A DNA stretch of 64,000 bases from Mytilus galloprovincialis (lineage: Eukaryota > Mollusca > Bivalvia > Mytilida > Mytilidae). Made by a program: the position numbers and the translations under genes. This document shows positions 35,201 to 46,300 of this stretch, piece by piece. The DNA is taken from positions 96,491,743-96,555,742 of the forward strand of contig NC_134839.1 in NCBI RefSeq assembly GCF_965363235.1. Direction: 5' to 3'. The notes beneath the pieces are model-generated. The model was not told where the DNA came from, did no database searches, and saw only the letters and a list, made by a program, of their open reading frames with translations. Position 1 is the stretch's first letter. Every line of letters starts with the position of its first letter.

Positions 35201-35290
35201 TATCTACAATCCAATGTTTCCTTTTCGAAATTATATTTATATATCAAAGTATTAATCAGTTCTTTGTCATCTTTTTCGTGCAAACTACCT
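32238..35290 (-). pseudogene. Dead LINE (L1/Tx1-like) ORF2 with RT domain
   Basis: Minus-strand fragments in order: a linker rich in Lys/Glu (35,194-34,907; LNKIYEEKAKGAQV), KMKLNKSPGLDGL (34,745 region), RT domain 34,730-34,239 with FKKGDP, ENYRPISLLN and motif A VDLTKAFDS (catalytic Asp codon about 34,365-34,367), then RGIRQGCPLSAL and motif C LADDTTLF (Asp pair about 34,145-34,150). The C-terminal part follows in 33,400-32,240, including SFKYIWDG and a Cys-rich end CSFCNIEEDYAHYFFNCSY. The endonuclease domain is absent, so it is 5'-truncated near 35,290. Frame shifts and stops are frequent. About 25-30 residues between RQGCPLSAL and ADD are deleted with a frame change. A family G repeat interrupts the sequence at 33,481-33,876. 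It cannot be active. Confidence 0.9.
33481..33876 (+). mobile_element. Family G repeat inserted in the LINE
   Basis: The unit starts GTTATCAAAGGTACCAGGAT, contains GACGCGCGTTTTGTCTAC, TCTATGCCTGGGATAAG, TGTTGACTACTGGGCTGG and GGGGACGAAACGTCCACC, and the first 42 bp repeats at 33,835-33,876. CTTGAA lies at both junctions (left near 33,472, right near 33,875), a likely 6-bp duplication. If the inserted sequence and one CTTGAA are ignored, the LINE frame reads through in register (LFKTWGKQNLSILGK). A plus-strand relative in reverse orientation is at 53,090-53,285. Confidence 0.8.
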
Positions 35291-35299
35291 ATTTTTTAC

Positions 35300-35465
35300 A
35301 TCTAAGTATTCAAGTACGCCGGTCTGTATTTGTAGCGAAAAAATGCATATACAAATATTGTCTTTTCGTCAATGTAACCATTTAATAGGTTTAAAACCCC
35401 GGTAAATATTTATTTTGAGATAAGTAGGTTATCTGGTTAAAGATGCTTTGTTATTGTTTGCTCTT
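35300..35465. other. Unassigned stretch
   Basis: Nothing recognised. Confidence 0.4.
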
Positions 35466-35469
35466 TGGT

Positions 35470-35525
35470 TTGGTTGTTGTCTCTTTGACATAATTCCGAT
35501 TTCCATTCTCAATATTATTTCTATT
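35470..35525 (+). repeat. Family C 3' terminal fragment
   Basis: GGTTGTTGTCTCTTTGACAT then TCCGATTTCCATTCTCAAT matches the last ~50 bp of family C (reverse complement of 5,201-5,250). Confidence 0.65.
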
Positions 35526-36735
35526 TTTCATTTTTATGGCACAATAACCAAAGACGCAAATTCAGCTAGAAGCTTTAGGACACAACTCCAGCCTCCATAT
35601 CGTTAAATCATTCTTGAGACTATGTTTGAATTATTGTCAGTTACATCATCAATGCTTGATATTTGCATTTTAAGTCATTAAAATCCTTTCAATCTAACTC
35701 TTTTGTGTGGCGAAAAAAATATTTCGAAACATTTTTACTAAAACAGAGTTCATTTGATTTACTATTGTTGCCACCGGTTAGTTTATGCAGTCACTACAAG
35801 GCCTTTACAATGCTTCCAAATACTGCCCACATTGAACAAAAGGTATTTTCTGGCAAGTATGTATTTGAGTATATACAATGGACTGATTGATGTTTTGCTA
35901 AGAAGAAAGTAGTATGAATTTGACGTCGTAATTTTAAGGTCGCAGGTACAGATGTACAAACGCATATCGCATATTATGAGATCAATCTGTTGTGCTATGT
36001 TTTGTTTTAGCCAAGTGTTACCCTGCTGTGAAGTGCGTGAAGATTTACACCACCATCTGATATCTAATTCTATATGACTATTCACTTTATCCTATTAAAC
36101 GAATCCTTAACTGTCAGTTAGGACAACGGGTGTAAGTGTTTTATCGCCTATAATAAGCGTCGATGCTCTTTTTAAGTATTTCTTCAATTTTCTTTTGGAC
36201 ATCAATAGCAGGAGAAAGTAATAATGTTTAATTTGTTACTATGTTTAATAAGTATGAGCAAATATTAAGTGAAGATGCGAAGCAAATCAGTAGCGTATTC
36301 CATGCAGTGAAATGAGGATTTGTATAAGTTTAGACCAAATTCTGTTTTCAGATGAACATATAACTATGAGCGAAAAACAAAAGGCCCAAAGAGTCAACAC
36401 GTCATGGATATACCCACCGTTGGAAGGCTCAATTTGGTGACGGTTTTAACTTCTGTTTGGTAACTACAGAAAAGTCAATATCACTTTTTTTTGTTGATTT
36501 ACAATTTATTTGTGTTTACAATTGTCTGTATTATCTACTAAAATCGACTTTGGTGCACTACTAGGGTACAATGTGTAAAGTATAAGTTCTTCTAAAAAAA
36601 AAAATAAAATAAGAAAAAGTCTTCTAGATTTTTAAACATGTATTTCCGATTTTCTCGATTCATTCAATTTAATATTATATATCGAAATAAGGTCCGTTTG
36701 CATTTTCTTAACTTACTTTAAAAGTGTTAATCTGT
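35526..36735. other. AT-rich stretch, no gene seen
   Basis: Open frames at 35,663-35,890 (+) and 35,783-36,085 (-) overlap each other and lack domains. No repeat partner seen. Confidence 0.5.
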
Positions 36736-36739
36736 TGCA

Positions 36740-37010
36740 TATCAAAAAGTAAAATCACAAAAATACTGAACTCAGAGGAAAATCTATTCGGAAAGTCCAT
36801 AGTCACATGGCAAAATCAAATTACAAAACACATAAAAAACGAATGAACAAGAGCTGTTATATTCCTGACGTGGTACAGACGTTTTCAAATGTAGAACATG
36901 CTGGATTAAACCTGGTTTATAGCGCTAAACCTCTCATTTTGATGACAGTCTCATCAAATTTCGTTATATTTACGATGATGAGTGAACTAAACAGACATAA
37001 TAAATGAAAT
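36740..37010 (-). repeat. Family B 3' end, minus strand
   Basis: Starts AAAATCACAAAAATACTGAA with CTCAGAGGAAAATC, GGAAAGTCCATAGTCACATG and GATTAAACCTGGTTTATAGC, the reverse complement of the conserved family B end. The 66-codon plus-strand ORF is a shadow. Confidence 0.75.
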
Positions 37011-37445
37011 AGTCAAAATAAGGGTACAGCAGTCATCATCGTGTAACAATTTTAAAAGGAACAATTTAACTGAACGCGAAAACATCTATCTACGAACACA
37101 TTCATTGATTCGCGTGTCTGACGTCAATCGATTCCTTTTCAATTGTCCCCCTGAACGCCTCAAGTATATGCATACACATCCGGATAATTGGTATGTTTTA
37201 TGGAGGTAGTTGGTACTCCAGGAATTCTAAACATTGTTTTAATTTAAACTTATTATATATTTACTAATTACTAAAACGAAAGAAACATTGATAAAACAAA
37301 GTGTACAAAAAAGGGAGGTAATACTTTGTCACTTGTTTCTCACTGTATGGATTCTAGGTGCTGAATTTGTGTATCTAAGTATATACCTAACAGTTTCTAG
37401 CTATTATGGTTCAGGGTTTATCACATAATGAGAGTCAGGAAAGGG
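37011..37445. other. Unassigned stretch
   Basis: Nothing recognised. Confidence 0.45.
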
Positions 37446-37449
37446 GAAT

Positions 37450-37575
37450 GAATACGCCATGATATACACATTTTTTTTTACGGCACTCAGAATTAAATAA
37501 GTAGTCCACCGCCAATGGTTTGATTCAGTATCAATGGATGCAAATCTGTTTTGTATCATAGATGGCATTAAAATC
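37450..37575 (-). repeat. Second copy of the 31.5-kb duplicated segment
   Basis: ACGGCACTCAGA, CCAATGGTTTGATTCAGTAT and AATGGATGCAAATCTGTTT parallel 31,585-31,655. In the 31.5 kb copy the next word is TCTGGAATGGGAATA. Here that word is ~770 bp further on (38,347), so this copy is split by inserted sequence, or the other is deleted. Confidence 0.6.
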
Positions 37576-37901
37576 TTAAAACCAATAATTTATTAATAAC
37601 ATTTTAATGACCACTGTTTTTTTTATGCCAATGGTACAACCTGAACAACGTGTTGACAGAACACAAGCTAAGCCATAGCTTGAAAGGTGCGATTCCAAAT
37701 TATCTGTTATGTCGCCATTAAAGGAAATTGTTCTTGCTGTTTTACAAAGTATTGTATGGTTAGTTATTTCAGTAAAGTGATGTTACAATGATTTTAAATT
37801 GACAATTTTGTATCAAGATGTAGTAGTGTTTGAAATGTTGTGTCTTAGATATTTTCTTCCTTGCTTCGACATATGCACTTCTTATATTCGGAACACTTGT
37901 G

Positions 37902-38072
37902 CTAAAAATGAATTCCCTCTGGTTTAAATTGCTTCAATCTAACCTGTCTAATCAGTTTGATTTTTAAGTCCTGTTCATCTACCTGGCACTCAAACTCACT
38001 TTTCTGGCGATAACTAAAAAAGCTTTCACTCTTTTGAGCCTTTCTTCTGAGTTGTTTCCTCTTCTTTGTCAT
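37902..38072 (-). CDS. 56-codon highly charged ORF
   Basis: A minus-strand frame from ATG (38,070-38,072) to TAG (37,902-37,904) starts MTKKRKQLRRKAQKSESFFS, continues YRQKSEFECQVDEQDLKIKL and ends IRQVRLKQFKPEGIHF. Composition is strikingly basic and charged for such AT-rich sequence. A donor-like CCAG|GTAGAT lies inside it. It sits between the two halves of the split duplicated segment. No family is recognised. It could be an exon, a small basic protein, or part of a mobile element. Confidence 0.35.
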   Translation of the reverse strand: MTKKRKQLRRKAQKSESFFSYRQKSEFECQVDEQDLKIKLIRQVRLKQFKPEGIHF

Positions 38073-38342
38073 GGATTTTATTTCAGTTTAGAGATGTGAT
38101 AGCACGAAATGTGTTTTTAAAGTGCCAGCAGCATCAACAGATCTTAATATAGTCGTGTGTGTATACACGAAAGTAATTCGTTTATAATAAAGCAGATTTT
38201 CCCACATTCTCGCGTTCAGTGAAAAAGGTACAACTGTAAAGATAAAATGATAAAATAATTACAATACAAAGAGTTGTTAGCAGACACAAAATTGCAGCCA
38301 TATCTGCTTGTTGTTTCTTACCCGAATGATTAAGAATTATCA

Positions 38343-38425
38343 CTTATTCTGGAATGGAAATACGTGGCCTAAAAAAAGACACGATGCAACATAGAAAACT
38401 AAAGACTAAGCAACACGAACTCCAC
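38343..38425 (-). repeat. Split-segment remainder plus family D fragment
   Basis: TCTGGAATGGAAATACGTGG (38,347) matches 31,672. It is followed by ACATAGAAAACTAAAGACTA and ACACGAACTCCACC, which match the family D tail in minus orientation at about 48,445-48,485. Confidence 0.55.
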
Positions 38426-38475
38426 CAAAAACTAAATCTACCTTTAATTATGCAGCTTTTTGTAAATGGAAATAA

Positions 38476-39039
38476 TTGCAGGTAGACCTTTTTCATCCTT
38501 TATTCAAATATGCGTATACTTATTTGAACGAAAGAGGAAAGGCCAATTTACCGGGGATTTTTTCACAGAAGTGCCAATTTCAAAAAGTGCCGACAGAATA
38601 AAATTTACTATAAAAAAAAAAAAAAAAATGCTTTTTGATCAATATCTCGATTTACATATATTATGATATATGTATATGTGATCAATAGTTAATTTAACCC
38701 TCAAAAATGATGACAGTCCAATATGCGGATTTTCGGGTGTTTTTAGGTGGAAAAAAACAGGGAATTCTCCAAGAAAGGACATTTCAAACCAACACAAAGT
38801 TATGCTTTTTATGACTGTTGTTATTCATACTACTTTTTCCCTCAAAAATGAAATGGGTTTAGTGTGTCCTTATTACATAAAAACAACTTTTTGAAGAAAA
38901 AATTGTAACATCGATCAATTGTATCGATATAGCTTCTTAATAAGAGTTATAATGTAAAGTATCGCGGTAGCTCCATCAGTATTTGCAGGTAGACCTTTTT
39001 CATCCTTTATTCAAATATGCTTATACTTATTTGAACGAA
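38476..39039 (+). repeat. 57-bp direct repeat pair 507 bp apart
   Basis: The 57 bp starting TTGCAGGTAGACC and ending TTGAACGAA lie at 38,476-38,532 and 38,983-39,039 with one mismatch (G/T). The 450 bp between contains an A17-type run near 38,610 and no recognisable gene. It could be a segmental tandem duplication with the second unit truncated, or the ends of a small inserted element. Confidence 0.8.
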
Positions 39040-39044
39040 CCAGT

Positions 39045-39785
39045 TAAGGAACATGAGTTTATAGGTAATCATAACATTTAACATATATATATTGTGTCAA
39101 ATTGAGAAAACTTTGCAATTTTATTGACTAACTATAACTAGACAATAGAACAGATAACCTGGCTAGGTTTGGTTAAAGTGGCTGGTATTTTGTCATCATG
39201 AATAGCAAGCAGTATGTGTTAAAGATTGACTTCTGTAATCGATCTCAATCTCTTATCATAACGATGAAATATATGGTTATTTTGTTTGTCAATGATATAT
39301 ATTTTTCTACAGCTGTGTTGAAATATCTAATAGGCTTTCCACAAAACTATCAATTCCATAGCCATCTAAATCATCTACTTCTGAACAGGGTCAAAACATC
39401 TGGAGAATGCCACCACACCAGTATGAGAAAACCAGCCTTTGATCTGGATGATGCGTTGATGTGTTAGTCATGGGTTTTGAGTGAAGTTGTCGAAATCAAT
39501 AAATGCAGGAGCCCAGATCGTATTATGTTGTCTGAGTCTGATCTGAAATGACGATCAGGTCTACTGCTGTTGCCCGGAAGCACTAGCTGATATTACTGAG
39601 CACGGTTAAGAAGTCGCACAGCATGAAGAGTGTGTAGATGAAGTTCTCTCAGTAAAAAGAAAATAGTTCTTTTGGTTGTAATGCTCTTGACGTGACTCGG
39701 TATTTATGTATCCTGCCAACGGGTTTAATTTTAGCGTTACCATAGCAGGTTCCATTCAAGGTGCGATTTGGTGACAAGAGGCTTT
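39045..39785. other. Unassigned stretch with one ORF
   Basis: An 89-codon plus-strand frame at 39,198-39,467 ends LNRVKTSGECHHTSMRKPAF, a locally protein-like stretch, without recognised domain. A family B word (CTTGACGTGACTCGGTATTT) lies near 39,687. Confidence 0.3.
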
Positions 39786-40148
39786 TATTTGGTTGACCGT
39801 TATGAAATAACGTTTCACAAATGATATCGGATATGTTCCTCACGTCGTGACTACCTTCCCTTTCATGAATGTGACCTACCGAATTAGACTATTTACCGGA
39901 TTTGATATCACATAAGCAACACGACGGGTGCCACATGTGGAGCAGGATCTGCTTACCCTTCCGGAGCACCTGAGATCACCCCTAGTTTTGGTGGGGGTTC
40001 GTGTTGTTTATTCTTTAGTTTTCTATGTTGTGTCATGTGTACTATTGTTTGTCTGTTTGTCTTTTTCATTTTTAGCCATGGCGTTGTCAGTTTATGTTAG
40101 ATTTCTGAGTTTGACTGTCCCTTTGGTATCTTTCGTCCCTCTTTTACA
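39786..40148 (+). pseudogene. Family D: RT C-terminus remnant and 3' tail
   Basis: TTTGGTTGACCGTTATGAAA starts a degenerate form of the RT C-terminus also seen at 48.6-48.7 kb (there ELVDRYGITVSQMISDMF). Here a stop follows VDRYEITFHK. The tail follows: CCTTTCATGAATGTGACC, GGGTGCCACATGTGGAGCAG, CTTCCGGAGCACCTGAGATC, TTTTTAGCCATGGCGTTGTC and TGTCCCTTTGGTATCTTTCG to CCCTC. This is the cleanest plus-strand tail copy. The open frame at 39,928-40,161 lies in untranslated sequence. Confidence 0.8.
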
Positions 40149-40159
40149 GCTTTTACAGT

Positions 40160-41385
40160 GATGTTTTCATTTGGATTCCCTCTTATATCTTTCTTTTAAT
40201 CTGTATCTGTCATTTTTTTTTAATCAACTACAAACACTTAATATGCGTATTACAATTTAGAACTATTTAGTCAATTGCATTGTGTGTCTGTAATGTATGT
40301 ATACAAACGTTTGCTGTTGAATACGAATAATGCTCACACAACTGACACTAACGGTACCAATAATTCCGCACTAGGTACACGTGTGCTTACTTTATTTCGT
40401 CAATACAACGGAACTATATTCGACTGTCATGCAACTGGGAGGTTTTGCTAGCTTTATTAATTTAAAGAAAATGGTTGCTCCAAATTAGGAATACTACTGT
40501 TGTTTTTCATTGGATGCGGTTTCTTTTATAACGTTGATTTTGTCAATTTTTATGGATATACCTTGGAGTTTTGTATTTTTGTTAAAAGTTTATTTTAATG
40601 ATTTGATTCATAATGCATATGATTGTAATCCTTTAATAGTTCCAACTTTTGTCATTTAGAATCAATGCAGTAATTAAATGCAACATGTTTATTCTACTGA
40701 ACTTAAACATCTGCTACTCGTGTAGTTCGGTGCAATCCTTTTATATGTAGAAGAAATCCGAACTTCCTTAACCTCTGTTGATAAACACGATTCTAAAAAT
40801 ACAATTTAAAACTAGAAGATCTATCATTTTTGATAGCCTTTATTTATAAAATTGGATCAAGGAATGCTCAAACAATATATACAAGGCCTATGTGGTATCT
40901 CTTAACATATCTCTGTACCAAATACCAAATAAATAAAATATTCGAAAAGACGTTTGATAACATGATTATTTAAATAAATAATGCTATCAATAACATATCC
41001 TTGACTTAATACAGCAAGGTTTTGCTTGAAATCTTAAACCTACATTTGTACATATTAAAGTTTTTCTTTGATTAAATTGGAAATCCAGTTATTATTAAAT
41101 ATAAAATATGCAAATTACACTGAATATTAGCCTATAGCAAGACAATGGAAGAAATATAAAATTTACAGTAAAGGAGGTAAATAAGGAGCACTATAGTGTT
41201 ACGCCAAAAAACAACGGGGAAATCATCAAACTAGGAAAAGGGACACACTTTCATAAATAAACTAAATATTAAGCCCGACGAGAAACCAATTTCGGGGAGG
41301 TGTCAACGAAGTAAGGATATATAAATAGGTGTCTTAGGATTGTCAACAAAATTAAGATGGCCTAATGAGCTAGAACAAAAACAAC
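40160..41385. other. AT-rich stretch, no gene seen
   Basis: No ORF of note. The last ~200 bp may hold the 5' flank of the Harbinger remnant, but I could not identify terminal inverted repeats. Confidence 0.5.
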
Positions 41386-41389
41386 AAAT

Positions 41390-41533
41390 ATGGCCGCTGT
41401 GTATGTTCATGTAAGACGACGAGCGAATAACATTCGCAAAAACCGAGAGTTTTTGAACAGAGACAATCTTAGATTATTTGACGATGCTGATGTTGTTGGT
41501 AAATATAGACTTTCAAGACCAATGATTCTATAA
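41390..41533 (+). pseudogene. PIF/Harbinger transposase, N-terminal remnant
   Basis: A 47-codon frame starts MAAVYVHVRRRANNIRKNRE and continues LRLFDDADVVGKYRLSRPMI before a stop. The (D/E)xxxxYRLSR pattern after a basic start is characteristic of the N-terminus of Harbinger transposase and its HARBI1 relatives, which are about 350 residues long. The helix-turn-helix and DDE catalytic region should follow but are missing. The usual companion Myb/SANT gene lies immediately downstream on the other strand. Confidence 0.7.
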
Positions 41534-41578
41534 ATTTGTGGAATGTTTCAAAATGAGCTATTGTGTGTCACTTTCATT

Positions 41579-41642
41579 TTGGCGTTGCTCATAAATGTTG
41601 TTCATTTCTTTTGGCGTTGCTCATAAATGTTGTCCATTTCTT
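41579..41642 (+). repeat. 32-bp tandem duplication
   Basis: TTGGCGTTGCTCATAAATGT plus twelve further bases (41,579-41,610) repeats at 41,611-41,642 with one difference. It overlaps the end of the minus-strand Myb/SANT-like frame and adds or alters its last residues. Confidence 0.85.
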
Positions 41643-41819
41643 TCGAATTTCTTTAACTGTTCTTTGGTGGTGGGTATTTGAAGAATTTATCTTTATACAA
41701 ATCCAATCCCATGTCTTTTTGCTAAATTTTGTTCCTTTATGTTTTTCAACTTCAGCTAGCATCATTTGAATTTCGATTTCAGAAAAATTCGAGATTTTTT
41801 CTTGCTCATGCTGATCCAA
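41589..41819 (-). CDS. Myb/SANT-like protein of a PIF/Harbinger element
   Basis: A 76-codon minus-strand frame with FSEIEIQMMLAEVEKHKGTK, KTWDWICIKIN and TVKEIRKKWTTFMSNAKR. The spacing of Trp and the K-E-I-R-K-K-W ending match the Myb/SANT-like DNA-binding domain of the second Harbinger protein, which helps transposase reach the nucleus and bind the ends. The domain is nearly complete, but the usual C-terminal part is missing, and the 3' end lies in a recent 32-bp tandem duplication. It is tail to tail with the transposase remnant, a common arrangement in animal Harbingers. Function is probably lost along with the transposase. Confidence 0.65.
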   Translation of the reverse strand: MDQHEQEKISNFSEIEIQMMLAEVEKHKGTKFSKKTWDWICIKINSSNTHHQRTVKEIRKKWTTFMSNAKRNEQHL

Positions 41820-41829
41820 TATACGTAAT

Positions 41830-42595
41830 GAAATCGAGTGGACCTAAGCATACTAGTTTATATATTTAAATTTCAGCACAACAATAGCCTTTAAAAAGTG
41901 TTGAGACAATCATTTAATCGTTGAAAGAATTCTTTTTCTCAATTAAACTTTAAGCAGTTTGGAGGAAATACAACTAGTTGAAGAGTTTGTCTATTTAAAA
42001 TGAGGTGTCCATATTATCTCATCCCTTTTTCCCAATTTCTATTTGGAAAACAACTTTCCTGTCTGAAATATTAGTAAGTCTTTGTTGCACAATTTTTCTT
42101 TTTCTAGTCTACCAGCAAAGGTTAATTAGGCTTTCATATATCAATAATGCAATTTAGAGAAAAAATCCACAAAATTCATATTTGCTGACTAGGTGTTTGT
42201 TTATAATGAAATACTGGTAGATAATTATTTGTCCAAACTGCCTGATCATGAAAGAAAATAGATATGATATTTACAATTGAACGTACTTAAGATGTATATT
42301 TCGTACTTAAATCGTCTGCTCTAAGCATAGTCATAATAAGATTCTTAACAATCTATTGGTTTTATAATTCAAGATGAAGAAACTGGATTGACACGAGACA
42401 GATTTAAAAGTTTTTTACTTGCCGATATATATGATATACAATATTTCCCCGCAGCATGTCAATAAGAAGCAGACATCTCAAGCTTATTTATTAAACAAAC
42501 TCATTGTGTGTGTGTGCTTGTAAGTCGCTAGTATCAAATAGACGCAATAAACTGAACACATTGAAATATTAAGATGTTTATGAGCATTTAGACTG
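41830..42595. other. AT-rich stretch, no gene seen
   Basis: No features beyond a GTGTGTGTGTG run near 42,505. Confidence 0.5.
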
Positions 42596-42599
42596 TTTT

Positions 42600-42835
42600 T
42601 GTGTTTTGTTATTTTACTCTTATAGTTGATGTGGTTCCCTCGGTTTTAGTTTGTAACCCGGATTTGTTTTCTCTCAATCGATTTATGACTTTCGAACAGC
42701 GGTATACTACTGTTGCCTTTATATATCGTGATGACAACACGTTACCCGCACACACCAGCAAGCAGCTTAACCTTCAGAAGGAGTTTGGGATGAACGGACG
42801 TATACTACTGTTGCCTTATTTTGCTAATTAAACAT
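42600..42835 (+). repeat. Family B 5' module
   Basis: Encodes RFMTFEQRYTTVAFIY, the same word as at 47.8 kb, and continues ACCCGCACACACCAGCAAGC, also shared with 47,816-47,835. Peptide-like but repeated and followed by different ends, so treated as repeat DNA. Confidence 0.7.
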
Positions 42836-43300
42836 GTTTACTTTGCAACACAAAGCTGTGTGACTGGCACATAGCAGATATTGATGGTTTACTTGTACAA
42901 GGTCTAATACAGAAGCATGCTTCATACAATTTACACATTACCAGTCGTCTAAAAAAATCAGTCTTAAATTTGAACCTTGACAAATATTATACAGGCGTTA
43001 GCGCGTCAATTTTGAAACATTCATTAAGCAAACACTTGTGTTAAGGGGGCTTGCAGGTATATATTTTTTTTAAATATAGGAGTTCGCTAATTTTTTTCTA
43101 TAAATGAACTTTATCATATACATGTACTTAATAGAAAAATTAAATTTAACAATATGGGGTCATCGTTCATTTAAGCTGCCTTCAAAAGAAACCTGCATTA
43201 TCATTAATGTACTTTTTTTCTGTTGAACTAATAGGAGAAAAAGAGGTAATAACGAAATAAAAAGAACTACTAGTAAATAACAGAAATCGCTTAAATTTTA
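42836..43300. other. Unassigned stretch
   Basis: Nothing recognised. Confidence 0.45.
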
Positions 43301-43305
43301 CATTT

Positions 43306-46300
43306 TTTAGCTCACCTGGCCCCTTTGGGCCAAGTGAGCTTTTCCCATCACTTGGCGTCCGGCGTCCATCGTCGTCGTCTGTCTTCGTTAACTTTTACAA
43401 AAATCTTCTCCTCTGAAACTACTGGGCCAAATTAATCCAAACTTGGCAACAATAATCTTTGGGGTATCTAGTTTAAAAAACATGTGGAGTGACCCGGCCA
43501 ACCAACCAAGATGGCCGCCATGGCTAAACTAGAGGCTCTAAAGAGCCTGTGTCGCTCACTTTGGTCTGTGAATATTAAACAAAGGAAGCAGATGGATTCG
43601 TGACAAAATTGTGTTTTGGTGATGGTGATGTGTTTGTACATCTTACTTTACTAAACAGTCTTGCTGCTTACAATTATCTCTATATCTATAATAAACTTGG
43701 CTTAGTAGTTTCAGTGGAAAATGTTAATAAAAATTTACAAATTTTATGAAAATTGTTAAAAATTGACTATAAAGGACAATAACTCCTTAGGGGGTCAATT
43801 GACCATTTCGGTCATGTTGACTTATTTGTAAATCTTACTTTGCTGAACATTATTACTGTTCACAGTTTATCTCTATCTATAATAATATTCAAGATAATAA
43901 CCCAAAACAGCAAAATTCCCTTAAAATTACCGATTCAGGGGCAGCAACCCAACAACGGGTTGTCCGATTCATCTGAAAATTTCAGGTCAGATAAATCTTG
44001 ACCTGATAAACAATTTTATCCATGTCAGATTTGCTCTAAATTCTTTTGTTTTTGAGTTACAAGCCAAAAACTGCATTTTACCCCTATGTTCTATTTTTAG
44101 CCGTGGCGGACATCTTAATTTGATGGCCGGGTCATCGGACAAATTGTTGAAACTAAATACCCTAAAGATGATTGTGGCCAAGTTTGGATTAATTTGGCAC
44201 ATTAGTTTCAGAGGAGAAGATTTTTGTAAAAGATAACTAAGATTGATGAAAAATGGTTAAAAATTGACTATAAAGGGCAATAACTCCTAAAGGGGTCAAC
44301 TGACCATTTCAGTCACTTGACTTATTTGTATATCTTACTTTGCTGAACATTATTACTGTTTACGGTTTATCTCTATCTATAATAATATTCAAGATAATAA
44401 CCAAAAACAGCAAAATTTCCTTAAAATTATCGATTCAGGGGCAACAACACAACAACGGGTTTTCCGATTCATCTGAAAGTTTGAGGGCAGATAGATCTTG
44501 ACCTGATAAACAATTTTACTTCATGTCAGATTTGCTCTAAATGCTTTTGTTTTGAGTTATAAGCCAAAATCTACATTTGACCCATATGTTCTATTTGTAG
44601 CCGTGGCTGCCATCTTGGTTGGTTGGCAGGGTCACGCCACACATTTTATAAACTAGATACCCCAATGATGATTGTGGCCAAGTTTGGATTAATTTGGCCC
44701 AGTAGTTTCAGAGGAGAAGATTTTTGTAAAAGATTACTAAGATTTACGAAAAATGGTTAAAAATTGACTATAAAGGGCAATAACTCCTAAAGGGGTCAAT
44801 TGACCATTTCGGTCATGTGGACTTATTTGTAAATCTTACTTTGCTGAACATTATTGCTGTTTACAGTTTATCTCTATCTATAATAATATTCAAGATAATA
44901 ACCAAAAAACAGTAAAATTTCCTTAAAATTATCATTTTAGGGGCAGCAACCCAACAACGGGTTGTCCGATTCATCTGAAAATTTCAGGGCAGCTAGATCT
45001 TGACCTGATAAACAATTTCATGTCAGATTTGCTCTAAATGCTTTGGTTTTTGAGTTATAAGCCAAAAACTGCATTTTACCCCTATGTTCTATTTTTAGCC
45101 ATGGCGGCCATCTTGGTTGGTTGGCCGGGTCACCGGACACATTTTTTAAACTAGATACCCCAATGATGATTGTGGCCAAGTTTGGTTTAATTTGGTCCAG
45201 TAGTTTCAGAGGAGAAGATTTTTGTAAAAGTTAACGACTACGGACGCCGGACGCAAAGTGATGGGAAAAGCTCACTTGGCCCTTTGGGCCAGGTGAGCTA
45301 AAAAAGAACATAGGGGTGAAATGTAGATTTTGGCTTATATCTCTGAAACCAAAGCATTTAGAGCAAATCTGAAATGGGATAAAATTAATTATCAGGTCAA
45401 AATCTATCTGCCCTGAAATTTTGAAATGAATCGGACAACGGGTTGTTGGGTTGCTGCCCCGAAATCAGTAATTTGAAGGAAATTTTGCAGATTTTCGTTA
45501 TTATCTTGAATATTATTATAGAAAGAGATAAAATGTAATTAGCAATAATGTTCAGCAAAGTAAGATCTACAAATAAGTTAATATGACTAAAATGGTCAGT
45601 TGACCCCTTAAGGAGTTATTGCCCTTTATAGTCAATTTTGACAAATTTTTCGTAAATTTTTGTAATCTTTTACAAAAATCTTCTCTTGAAACTACTGGGC
45701 CAAATTAAACCAAACTTGGCCACAATCATCATTGGGGTATATAGTTAAAAAAAAATATGTGATGTGACCCCGCCAACAAACCAAGACGGCTGCCATGAAA
45801 AAAAAAAAAAAATTAATTATCAGGTCAAAATTTATCTGCCCTGAAATTTTCAGACAAATCGGACAACCTGTTGTTGGGTTGCTGCCCCCGAATTAGTAAT
45901 TTTAAGGAAATTTTGAGGATTTTGGTTATTATCTTCAATATTATTACAGATAGAGATAAACTGTAAACAGCAATAATGTTCAGCAAAATAAGATCTACAA
46001 ATAAGTCAACATGACCAAAATTGTCAATTGACCCCTTAAGGAGTTATTGCTCTTTATAGTTAATTGTTAACAATTTTCAGAAATTTTTATTAATTTTTGT
46101 AAAGTTGTAGGAAATATTTTCCACAGTAATTACTTGGCCAAGTTCATTATAGATAGAGATAATTGTAGCAACAAGAATGTTCAGTAAAGAAAGATCTACA
46201 AACACATCACCATCACCAAAACACAATTTTGTCATGAATTTAATTTGTGTCCATTGTTAATATGCACATAGACCAAGATGAGCGACACAGGCTCTTGAGA

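Noticed and set aside
39928-40161. 77-codon ORF starting MPHVEQDLLTLPEHLRSPLV (and minus-strand copy at 48,304-48,549)
   Set aside because: It lies downstream of the RT stop in the family D tail. The frame is common to several tail copies because the DNA is conserved, but is broken in others (21.8, 22.9 kb).
42601-42831. ORFs containing FEQRYTTVAFIY (42.6, 47.6, 60.3 kb; reverse at 11.6 kb)
   Set aside because: The peptide recurs, but so does the surrounding untranslated DNA, and starts and ends differ. Treated as repeat module B.
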